Source: Sphingomonas_R arantia
GTDB lineage: Bacteria; Pseudomonadota; Alphaproteobacteria; Sphingomonadales; Sphingomonadaceae
Assembly (NCBI RefSeq): GCF_042682045.1
Contig: NZ_JBHUGS010000001.1
Location: forward strand, 310,001-374,000
Direction: 5' to 3'
DNA: 64,000 nt
The translations under genes were made by a program, and so were the position numbers. How positions within the stretch are numbered: position 1 is the stretch's first letter; the number at the start of each line of letters is the position of its first letter. The notes below the pieces were generated by a model. The model did not search any database and was not told where the DNA came from. It saw only the letters and a program-made list of their open reading frames with translations. This document shows positions 41,775-49,364 of the stretch, piece by piece.

Positions 41775-43166
41775 TCAGGCGGTTGCCGCGACCCGGGCTT
41801 GTGCGACCTTCAGGTCCTCGACGAAGCGGGCATATTCTTCCTCGGCCTGGACCTTGTCGGGGAGGCGGAGGAGGTAGCTCGGGTGGACGGTGATCCACGC
41901 CTCGCCGCCGTCGGGGAGGGTGATCGGCTTGCCGCGGGTGCCGGAGATGGTGACGACCTTGCCGAGCAGCGAGCGGGCGGCGGTGACGCCGAGCGCGACG
42001 GTGACGGCGGGGCGGACCAGCACGCGTTCCTGGTCGATCCACCAGCGGCAGGCGTCGATTTCGGGTGCGCCGGGCTTCGCGTGGATGCGGCGGCGACCGC
42101 GTTCCTCGAACTTGAAATGCTTGACCGCGTTGGTGATGTAGACCTGCGTGCGGTCGATGCCGGCGGCGGCGATCGCCCGGTCGAACAACTGGCCGGCGGG
42201 CCCGACGAACGGGCGGCCGGCGATATCCTCCTGATCGCCCGGCTGTTCGCCGACGAACATGAGCCGCGCGTCGACGGGGCCTTCGCCGAACACGGTCTGC
42301 GTCGCGGGACCGTAGAGCGGGCAGCGCGTGCAGCCGGCGGCTTCCCCGGCGAGCGCCTCCCAGGCGGCGCGGGCATTGTCGCCGATGTCGGCATGGGCGG
42401 TTTCGATCATGCCACTCTCCCTCTTCTGTGCGCCGGCGAGCAGATCGGGGATCAGCGCGGTTTCGGGCATGTTCTTCCAGTATTTGCGCGGCATTTCCTT
42501 GGTCATCGCGCCGACCTTGACCCGCGCCGGATTGAAGATCGCGGCATAGTAGGTCTTCCACATCTCCTCGAGCGGATCTCCGTCGGGGGCGTCGGTCTTG
42601 CGCGCGCCGGGGGCGAAGGCGAGCGCCGTGCCGTCCCAGTGGACCGAGAGTTCGGGGGTGAGGATCGACCAGTGCATCGTGGCGAAGCGGCGCGCGAAGA
42701 AGTCCGCATTGATCCGGACGATGTGGTTGTCGGGTTCGAACCAGGCGACGTAGCGTGTCTCGCCGCCCTCCACCGCCAGTTCGCGGAAGCGGACGAAGGC
42801 GCGCATCTTGTGCATGTCGCGCCGGACGTCCTTGGCCATCAACTCGATCCGCTGGACGAGCGGATCGGCGCGGTCGTCGAGCAGGCCCTGCTGCGCGCGG
42901 ACGCGGATGAGCAGGGTGTAGAGCAACGCGAACCGCTCGGGATCGCGGTGGCAGAGCGCGGTTCGGGCAAGATCGACGAACGGACGAGGGACCGAGAAGG
43001 CGCCGGGTGCGGCGTCGGGCGAAGCCTCGTCCCCGAACAGATCGGCGGGGCGTTCGCCAACCTGCCAGACGACGTCGTGTGGTGCGACCTGGGCCAGCGC
43101 CAGCGTGCGGGCGGCGGCGCGCCACCCGTCGAAATCATCCTCCGATGCCAGGGTCGCGACGCGCAT
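41775..43166 (-). CDS. UdgX-family uracil-DNA-binding protein with N-terminal DUF4130
   Basis: A 463-aa two-domain protein. The N-terminal 250 residues match DUF4130 (AFVRFRELAVEGGETRYVAW; HWSILTPELSVHWDG). The C-terminal domain is a family 4-like Fe-S uracil-DNA glycosylase: CTRCPLY, GEQPGDQEDIAGRPFVGPAG, and HPSYLLRLP. The UdgX loop is present as ERGRRRIHAKP, whose histidine forms the covalent bond to abasic DNA in characterised UdgX. It pairs functionally with the radical SAM gene at 44075, separated here by an OMP gene. ATG 43166 was chosen over an upstream TTG. Confidence 0.9.
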   Translation of the reverse strand: MRVATLASEDDFDGWRAAARTLALAQVAPHDVVWQVGERPADLFGDEASPDAAPGAFSVPRPFVDLARTALCHRDPERFALLYTLLIRVRAQQGLLDDRADPLVQRIELMAKDVRRDMHKMRAFVRFRELAVEGGETRYVAWFEPDNHIVRINADFFARRFATMHWSILTPELSVHWDGTALAFAPGARKTDAPDGDPLEEMWKTYYAAIFNPARVKVGAMTKEMPRKYWKNMPETALIPDLLAGAQKRESGMIETAHADIGDNARAAWEALAGEAAGCTRCPLYGPATQTVFGEGPVDARLMFVGEQPGDQEDIAGRPFVGPAGQLFDRAIAAAGIDRTQVYITNAVKHFKFEERGRRRIHAKPGAPEIDACRWWIDQERVLVRPAVTVALGVTAARSLLGKVVTISGTRGKPITLPDGGEAWITVHPSYLLRLPDKVQAEEEYARFVEDLKVAQARVAATA

Positions 43167-43218
43167 GGGGTGCAAGACGCATGAACGGGCCGCGGGTTGC
43201 CGCGACCCGTCACAGGAA

Positions 43219-43248
43219 CGTCAGAAACGCAGGCGTCAGAAACGCAGG
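43219..43248. repeat. 15-bp tandem duplication at the OMP gene 3' end
   Basis: CGTCAGAAACGCAGG is present twice in direct succession. The inner copy holds the OMP stop and the last codons (Leu-Arg-Phe), so a second LRF-stop sequence follows just beyond the real stop. Confidence 0.85.
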
Positions 43249-43973
43249 CCGATGCCGCCGAGGATCTGGTGGCGATCGAGGCTGAGCGTGGTGCGGTCGG
43301 ACGATCCGTCCGAATAGTTGGTGGTCAGCGAGTAGTTGTTGTAGTCGGTGTAGCGATATTCACCCTTGAGATAGAGGTTGGGCGTCACCGCGGCCTCGAA
43401 CCCGGCGCCGAGCCGGACGCCGTCGACATTGGCCTTGGCGGATTCATTGTCGAGGATGCCTTCGAAATCGACATAGTTCGCCTTGACCCGCGAATTGACG
43501 TAGGCGGCGCGCGCATAGACCATGACGCGGCTGCTGAGCGCCTGGCCGAGGCGGCCGCCGACCTCGACGGTGCGGCCGGCCTTGATGCAGGCTTCGTCGA
43601 GCCCGAAGACTTCGCTGCATTCGCGGATCGAGCTGTCCTCGATCCCGGCTTCGACGCCGGCGATCAGCGTGGGGGTGAGCGCGATGTCCCAGCCGAGGCT
43701 GCCACCATAGGTGATGCCGTCGTCGCGGCCCTTGACCGATGCGGTCGAGACCTGGCCGGCTTCGGTGTAGCTGTTCTTGAGACGCACACCGACATGGTCC
43801 CAGCCGCCGTGGATTTCTATGCGCGGGCCGGCGAACACGTCGGCCGGCGCGTCGTCATAGACGGGGGCGTAGGGGAGCATTGGGGCTGGCGGGGGGCTGG
43901 CGGGGTAGTCCTGGGCCGCGGCGGGGGCGGCGATGATGGCGAAGGCGGCGACGGTGATGTGCGATGCGTGCAT
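43236..43973 (-). CDS. Outer-membrane beta-barrel protein
   Basis: A 245-aa porin-like protein (Omp25/OmpA-barrel type). Signal peptide HITVAAFAIIAAPAAA, a Pro-rich linker, then an eight-stranded barrel beginning FAGPRIEIHGGWDHVGVRL and ending HQILGGIGLRF with the C-terminal Phe required for BAM insertion. Two cysteines (ECSEVFGLDEACIKAG) could form a surface disulfide. Such proteins are small surface antigens or structural OMPs. It interrupts what is often an adjacent UdgX/radical SAM pair. Confidence 0.85.
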   Translation of the reverse strand: MHASHITVAAFAIIAAPAAAQDYPASPPPAPMLPYAPVYDDAPADVFAGPRIEIHGGWDHVGVRLKNSYTEAGQVSTASVKGRDDGITYGGSLGWDIALTPTLIAGVEAGIEDSSIRECSEVFGLDEACIKAGRTVEVGGRLGQALSSRVMVYARAAYVNSRVKANYVDFEGILDNESAKANVDGVRLGAGFEAAVTPNLYLKGEYRYTDYNNYSLTTNYSDGSSDRTTLSLDRHQILGGIGLRF

Positions 43974-44074
43974 GAGAACCCCGAGTGCGATGCGGAACTG
44001 CGATCGGGGCGGGTCTAGGGGGTAAGATACTAGGAAAGCGTGAAGTTCCGGGGCGGACCGTCGTTGGTTCAGCT

Positions 44075-45322
44075 TTACGCGGCGAACAGTTCGAGCTGTT
44101 CCTTCTTGGGCACGAGGTGCGTTTTCAGATCGGCGCGGTCGGTGAGCGTGACGGGGCGCCAGTCGGTGGTGGAGATGAACGGGCGAACCTTGGCGATCGA
44201 GACGGTGAGGCGGCCGACATCGTCGAGGCGGAGCGCGCGCCAGCGGCGGCTGACGATGATCGAGTTGACCGCTTTCACACCCAGGCCGGGAACGCGGAGC
44301 AGCAGTTCGCGCGGGGCGAGATTGACGTCGACCGGGAAGGTTTCGCGAAACTTGAGCGCCCAGGCGAGTTTCGGGTCGATATCGAGCGGGAGCATGCCGT
44401 CCGCATCGGTCGCGGCGACGACCTCCTTAGGCTGGAACCCGTAGAAGCGCATCAGCCAGTCGGACTGGTAGAGCCGGTGTTCGCGCATCAGCGGAGGGCG
44501 CTTGAGCGGCAGGATGGCGGAGGCGTCCGGGATCGGGCTGAACGCGGAATAATAGACGCGGCGCAGGCCGAACCGATCGTAAAGCGTCGAGGCCTTCGTC
44601 ACGATATCGCCGTCGTTCGCGCTGTCCGCGCCGACGATCATCTGCGTCGATTGGCCGGCGGGGGCGAATTTTGGGGCGGCGCGGTACTTCTTGCGCGCGT
44701 CGTGGCCGTCCTCGATCGACGTCTTCATCTCGCGCATCGCGCCGTCGATGCGGTCGGCGGATTTCTCCGGGGCGAGCCGTTTCAGCCCGCCGACGGTCGG
44801 CAGTTCGACGTTGATCGAGACGCGATCCGCGTGAAGCCCGGCCTGGCGGACGAGTTCGGGGTCGGCGTCGGGGATCGTCTTCAGGTGGATGTAGCCGCGG
44901 AACTGGTGATCCTCGCGCAGCGAGCGCGCGACCTCGACCAGCTGCTCCATCGTATAGTTGGGCGTGTTGATGATGCCCGAGGAGAGGAACAGCCCCTCGA
45001 TATAGTTGCGGCGGTAGAAGGAGAGCGTGAGGTTCACGACCTCCTCCGCCGAGAAGCGCGCGCGGCGGACGTTCGAGCTCTTGCGGTTGATGCAGTAATG
45101 GCAGTCGAAGATGCAGCTGTTGGTCAGCAGGATCTTGAGCAGCGAGATGCAGCGGCCGTCGGGCGCATAGGCGTGGCAGATGCCCATGCCCTCGGTCGAG
45201 CCGATCCCCTTTTCCTTGCCGGCGCTGGAGCGCTTGGACGTGCCGGACGAGGCGCAGGACGCGTCGTATTTCGCGGCATCGGCAAGGATGGCGAGCTTTC
45301 CACGAGTGTCGAGTTGCGCCAT
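44075..45322 (-). CDS. Putative DNA modification/repair radical SAM protein
   Basis: A 415-aa protein with the radical SAM cluster motif CIFDCHYC (CxxxCxxC), a TIM-barrel core (FLSSGIINTPNYTMEQLVEV; ADRVSINVELPT) and a C-terminal helix-hairpin-helix DNA-binding segment (LLLRVPGLGVKAVNSII). This matches the family that is regularly encoded with UdgX/DUF4130 proteins and presumed to act on damaged DNA. The reaction is uncharacterised as far as I know. It lies one gene away from the udgX-like gene on the same strand. Confidence 0.9.
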   Translation of the reverse strand: MAQLDTRGKLAILADAAKYDASCASSGTSKRSSAGKEKGIGSTEGMGICHAYAPDGRCISLLKILLTNSCIFDCHYCINRKSSNVRRARFSAEEVVNLTLSFYRRNYIEGLFLSSGIINTPNYTMEQLVEVARSLREDHQFRGYIHLKTIPDADPELVRQAGLHADRVSINVELPTVGGLKRLAPEKSADRIDGAMREMKTSIEDGHDARKKYRAAPKFAPAGQSTQMIVGADSANDGDIVTKASTLYDRFGLRRVYYSAFSPIPDASAILPLKRPPLMREHRLYQSDWLMRFYGFQPKEVVAATDADGMLPLDIDPKLAWALKFRETFPVDVNLAPRELLLRVPGLGVKAVNSIIVSRRWRALRLDDVGRLTVSIAKVRPFISTTDWRPVTLTDRADLKTHLVPKKEQLELFAA

Positions 45323-45377
45323 TTGTTCAATCTATGTTCTGCTGACCCGAATGTCCAGATGCGACGTCTGGATAGTG

Positions 45378-45788
45378 TCAGGGTTCTTCCGCCGCCTGGC
45401 GCTTTGCGAGTTCGCGTTCGGCGCGGGCCTGCGCCAGGAATTGCTGGAAACAGCCGGTCTGGCCGTTCGATCCGCCGGTGTTGCAGCTGCCGGGCAGACC
45501 CTGTCGGCTGACATTTTCGAGCTCCATCGAGCGGGCGCCCCAAGCCATCGCCGCCGGTGCGTCGGCCTTGCGCTTGTCGCGCAGCGGTTTCGGCACGCGG
45601 TAACGTTCGCCCTCCGGCATGCGGGCGCAGACGATCACCTCCTCGCCGGTGCTGCGCGGGCAGGGGTCCTTGCCGTAGACGGTGAGCTGCTGGATCCGTT
45701 CGGGCGGCGTGCCGCTGACCTTTTCCATGTCCTGCGCAAAGGCCGGCGCGGCGGCGACGAGCAGCAGGAGGAAGGCGGACGTCTTCAT
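45378..45788 (-). CDS. Secreted hypothetical protein
   Basis: A 136-aa protein with a signal peptide (KTSAFLLLLVAAAPAFA). The mature part has PPERIQQLTVYGKDPCPRST and EEVIVCARMPEGERYRVPK, a pattern repeatedly seen in sphingomonad exported proteins of unknown function; four cysteines (including CNTGGSNGQTGC) may form two disulfides. The C-terminus is a charged helix. Monocistronic. Confidence 0.75.
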   Translation of the reverse strand: MKTSAFLLLLVAAAPAFAQDMEKVSGTPPERIQQLTVYGKDPCPRSTGEEVIVCARMPEGERYRVPKPLRDKRKADAPAAMAWGARSMELENVSRQGLPGSCNTGGSNGQTGCFQQFLAQARAERELAKRQAAEEP

Positions 45789-45851
45789 CGATGGATCTCC
45801 GGGCGAGGTGCGCGCAGGATGGCGCGCCCGCCCCTGACCCCGCGATGAACA

Positions 45852-47237
45852 TCATGCATCATCGGTGGCCAGCGTGGACAGCGCGTCGCGTGCCGCGTTC
45901 TGCAGCACTTCCGCCACGGTCGGGTGGTAGTAGGCCTGGTCCGCCAGTTCGGCGAGCGTAAGGCCGCAGGCGAGGCCGAGGGCGACCATGTGCGCGGCAT
46001 GTTCGGCGTCGGGGCCGACGATGGTCGCGCCGATCACGGTGCCGTCATGGTCGGCATAGAGCCGCAGAATGCCGTCGCCGGCCGCATCGATGTGGACGCG
46101 GCCATTGTCGCCGAATGTCGCGCTGCCGATCACCCCGTCGCTGGGCAGTTCGTCATACTCGCAGCCGACCATGGCGATCTGCGGATCGGTGAAGGTGATG
46201 GCGAGCGGCGGGAGGATCGGATCGCGGCGCAGCGCGTCGGGCTGTGCGGCGTTGTGCCCGGCGAGCCGGCCGGACCGTGCCGCTTCGTGCAGGACGGGGC
46301 GGCAGGCGCGGGCGTCACCGGCGATGAACACCATGGAGTCGCCGCAGCGGCCGGTGCCCGCGTCGAAATGCGGCGTGCCGTGATCGTCGCGGTCGAGGCC
46401 GGCCGCGTCGAGGTTCAGCGTGTCGGATACGGGCGGGCGGCCGGCGGCGGCGAGGACTAGGTCGAACACGGCGTTGCCTGCATTGTCGCCGTCCCAGGCG
46501 AGGCGGACCTTGCCGTCGGCGAGGTCCGCCGCGGTCAGGTCGGCGCCGAGGTGGATGGTGAAGTCCTGCGCCAGCCGGTCGCGGGCGACGCATTCGGCCT
46601 CCGGATCGGCGATGCCGGCGACGACATCGCCCTTGTCGATCATCGTGACGCGCGTGCCGAGCCGGGCGAAGGCAGCGGCGAGTTCGAGGCCGATCACGCC
46701 GGCCCCCAGCACCGCGAGCGTGGCGGGTATCGTCGCGATCTCGAAGATCGTGTCGCTTGTGCGGACATGCTCGGCGACCGGTTCGAGAAGCTCGGGCAGC
46801 GAGGGGGTGGAGCCGGTGGCGATGACGATCGTGCGGGCGGCGATGTCGGGGCCGCCATCGACGCTGAGCTGGCCGGGGGCGGTGAAGCGGGCGTGGCCGG
46901 TGATGTGGCGGTCGGCCGGGATCGCGGCGACATCCTCCATCACGGAGGCGACGAAATAGTCGCGTTCACGGCGGACCCGGTCCATCACGGCGGGGCCGTC
47001 GATGGTGACGTCGCCGACCGTGATGCCGAATATCGCGGCCTGGCGGGCGTGGTGTGCGGTGCGGCCGGCGGCGATCAGCGCCTTGGACGGCATGCACCCG
47101 ACGCGGGCGCAGGTGGTGCCGCCGGGGCCGGGTTCGATCAGCACGGCGTGGGCACCTTCTGCGGTGGCCGCCTTGTAGGCTGCGAGGCCGGCGGTGCCCG
47201 CGCCGATGATGGCGACGTCGCAGTCGATACGGTGCAT
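45852..47237 (-). CDS. Class I pyridine nucleotide-disulfide oxidoreductase
   Basis: A 461-aa flavoprotein of the dihydrolipoamide dehydrogenase group. FAD motif DVAIIGAGTAGLAAYKAA; redox-active disulfide TTCARVGCMPSKALI; NAD motif LAVLGAGVIGLELAAAFARL; C-terminal dimer domain with the His-Glu pair in YYHPTVAEVLQNA. The C-terminal half diverges from standard Lpd, and no pyruvate or oxoglutarate dehydrogenase genes are nearby, so it may be a mercuric-reductase-like or broad-specificity relative. No mer genes are adjacent. Confidence 0.85.
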   Translation of the reverse strand: MHRIDCDVAIIGAGTAGLAAYKAATAEGAHAVLIEPGPGGTTCARVGCMPSKALIAAGRTAHHARQAAIFGITVGDVTIDGPAVMDRVRRERDYFVASVMEDVAAIPADRHITGHARFTAPGQLSVDGGPDIAARTIVIATGSTPSLPELLEPVAEHVRTSDTIFEIATIPATLAVLGAGVIGLELAAAFARLGTRVTMIDKGDVVAGIADPEAECVARDRLAQDFTIHLGADLTAADLADGKVRLAWDGDNAGNAVFDLVLAAAGRPPVSDTLNLDAAGLDRDDHGTPHFDAGTGRCGDSMVFIAGDARACRPVLHEAARSGRLAGHNAAQPDALRRDPILPPLAITFTDPQIAMVGCEYDELPSDGVIGSATFGDNGRVHIDAAGDGILRLYADHDGTVIGATIVGPDAEHAAHMVALGLACGLTLAELADQAYYHPTVAEVLQNAARDALSTLATDDA

Positions 47238-47286
47238 GAAATTCTCCTGATTACGCGCTCAACGCGTCAGGTTCACGCGATGTCCG

Positions 47287-48453
47287 TCAGGCGGGATTAT
47301 CGGCGGCGAGCAGGGATTGCGCGCGTGCCAGAACGGGATCACGGCCGGCGCGGAGGTCGGCGAGCGACTGGGTGACGGGGATGGCGGGGACGAGGCCGCG
47401 TCCCTCCAGCCGGACGTCGGCGGCGCTGCGGATGTCGAACACCGCGACCCAGAGTTCGCCGCCGTCGGGGAGTTTGGTCTGCGCGGCACCGGTGACCGCG
47501 CCCGCGGTGGTGCCACCGATGACGGGGCCGCGGTCGCTGTCCTGCACGAGCGCGGCCAGGATCTCGGCGCCGCTCGCGCTGCGCGGGCCGACCAGGACAG
47601 CGAGCGGGCCGGTGTAGCTGCGCCGGCCCGCGCCGACGGTGGGGACGTCGAGCGTCTTGCCGCGGGCGACGCGGCGGAGGAGCGTGCGCTTGCGGTCGAA
47701 CAATGTCCCGGCGACACGGGCGACGGCGAGCGCCTCGCCCCCTTCGTTTTCGCGCAGGTCGAGGATGAGCGCGGCGGGGGGATCGGCGGCGATCTCGTCT
47801 TCGATCCAGCGGTCCTCGCCGCCGGCGAAGACGTCGAAGGCGAGCAGCAGGATGTCGCCGGGCAGGCGGGTGGCGCGGCGCGGCGGTTCGGGCGGGAGCA
47901 GTGTGCTGGTCAGGGTAAGCGTGCGGGGGCGGTCGGTCAGGTCGCGGAAGGCGAAGCGCGCGGACTGGCCGGCGCGGGGATGCCAGTCGTCGTCGACCGG
48001 GCGGCCGTCGACGGTGTCGATCAGCCAGCCGGGGCGGACGCCGGCCGCGGCGGCGGGGCCGTCCGCGCGGACAGAGAGCACGCGCCAGACGCCGGCGGTG
48101 GGCCAGGCGGACAGGCCGAACTGCGCGCTGTCGGCGCCGGCGTCCGCATCGGCATCGCGGCGGACGGCGGCGGGGGTGCGGATGTAGACATGGCTGTCGC
48201 CGACCGTGGCGAGCATGGCGGCGAGGATGCGGTAGAGTGCGGCCTCGTCTGTGGCGGCGATCGCTTGCGGGCGGTAGCGTTCGTAGGCGGTGTTCCAGCT
48301 TTCGCCCAAACGGTCGCGGTCCCAGTAGCGGCGGTCGACCTCGTCCCAGACGCGGTCGAACAGTTCGGCGTTGTCCGGGCGCGGGGCGGCGGCCGCGAGG
48401 GTCGTGCCGGCGATCAGCGCGAGCGCGGCGCGGCGCGTCAGGGGAGCGTGCAT
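47287..48453 (-). CDS. S41-family peptidase homologue lacking the usual catalytic lysine
   Basis: A 388-aa exported protein (N-terminus RRAALALIAGTTLAAAA, Tat- or Sec-type). It has a PDZ-like region (SVRADGPAAAAGVRPGWLID) and the S41 core with the nucleophile serine in LVGPRSASGAEILAALVQD. In typical C-terminal processing peptidases the catalytic lysine lies 25 residues later in GxxTxGK; here that position reads GGTTAGA, so the lysine is replaced by Ala. It may be inactive or use another dyad. The ATG lies inside the upstream gene's last codons (16-nt overlap). Confidence 0.75.
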   Translation of the reverse strand: MHAPLTRRAALALIAGTTLAAAAPRPDNAELFDRVWDEVDRRYWDRDRLGESWNTAYERYRPQAIAATDEAALYRILAAMLATVGDSHVYIRTPAAVRRDADADAGADSAQFGLSAWPTAGVWRVLSVRADGPAAAAGVRPGWLIDTVDGRPVDDDWHPRAGQSARFAFRDLTDRPRTLTLTSTLLPPEPPRRATRLPGDILLLAFDVFAGGEDRWIEDEIAADPPAALILDLRENEGGEALAVARVAGTLFDRKRTLLRRVARGKTLDVPTVGAGRRSYTGPLAVLVGPRSASGAEILAALVQDSDRGPVIGGTTAGAVTGAAQTKLPDGGELWVAVFDIRSAADVRLEGRGLVPAIPVTQSLADLRAGRDPVLARAQSLLAADNPA

Positions 48454-49319
48454 GTCAGCGTCAGGCGGCGGGTGGGGACGGCGAAGCGGATGTCGGGGCA
48501 GGCGTCGAGCAGGTCGCGGCCGAAGGTGACCGCGGGGATGGCGCGTTGTGGTGCCGGCGCGCGGGCGGTCACGCGGATGTCGGCGGCGGGTTCGGCCGAG
48601 CCGGGGATCGGGGGGAGGGCGTTGTCGCCGCGGAAGTCGGCGGTGCGGACCGACAGCGAGGCGACGGTGAAGCCGGCGATCGTGACGGGGCGGTCGAGGA
48701 TCATCGTGCGGACCGGGCGGGGGATGCCGAACGCGCGCGTTTCGGTGCCGGTGGTCGCGGTGAAGCGGCCCGCGCCGCCGCGGGCGAGGACCGCGGCACC
48801 GGCGCCGGTGGCGAGCGTGGCGGCGTGGTTCAGCGTGAAGAGCAGCAGGACCGGGCCGCCGGGGGTGCGGGCGCGGGTGAAGAGGCCGAGATCCTCGCTG
48901 CGTTCCATTGCGAAGTTGACGGTTCGGGTGCGCGTCGCGGGGGCGGGCGAGGTGAAGTGGAGTTCGGCGAAGGGGAGGAGGTCGGGGGCGATCTCGCCGT
49001 CGACGTTCGCGCAGCAGGGGCGCGGGTAGCTGGAGGCGGTGACGTCGACCTTGCGGCCGGCGACGATCAGGCGGGCGCGGGCGACGCGGCCGGGGATCGC
49101 GATGCGGCCGACCTGTGCGCCGCCGTCGCGTTCGAACTCGAGGGAGGGCAGACGCGCGGCGGCGTCGGGGTTGAGTTCGACCACGGCGTGCTGGTCGAGT
49201 GCCACGCGGAGGCGGAGGGGCACGCCGTCGATCGTGGCGGACACGACCGGGTCGGCGCGGTCGAGCGTCAGCGTGCCGGTGGGGGCGGCGAGCAGCAGGG
49301 CGGTCAGCGCGGCGATCAT
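48438..49319 (-). CDS. Periplasmic aspartyl-protease-like (degenerate) protein
   Basis: A 293-aa exported protein with a short signal peptide (MIAALTALLLAAP). Residues about 25-60 (ATIDGVPLRLRVALDQHAVV, then ELNPDAAARL) follow the retropepsin-like layout, but DTG is replaced by LDQ, so the first catalytic aspartate triad is missing. The remainder is beta-rich with one cysteine pair (PCCAN) and a C-terminal CPDIRF. Overlaps the S41 homologue and is probably co-transcribed with it. The retropepsin relation is tentative. Confidence 0.5.
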   Translation of the reverse strand: MIAALTALLLAAPTGTLTLDRADPVVSATIDGVPLRLRVALDQHAVVELNPDAAARLPSLEFERDGGAQVGRIAIPGRVARARLIVAGRKVDVTASSYPRPCCANVDGEIAPDLLPFAELHFTSPAPATRTRTVNFAMERSEDLGLFTRARTPGGPVLLLFTLNHAATLATGAGAAVLARGGAGRFTATTGTETRAFGIPRPVRTMILDRPVTIAGFTVASLSVRTADFRGDNALPPIPGSAEPAADIRVTARAPAPQRAIPAVTFGRDLLDACPDIRFAVPTRRLTLTCTLP

Positions 49320-49364
49320 GTGGCCACGATGATCATGGTCGGCATGACGCTGCGCTGAATGCCT

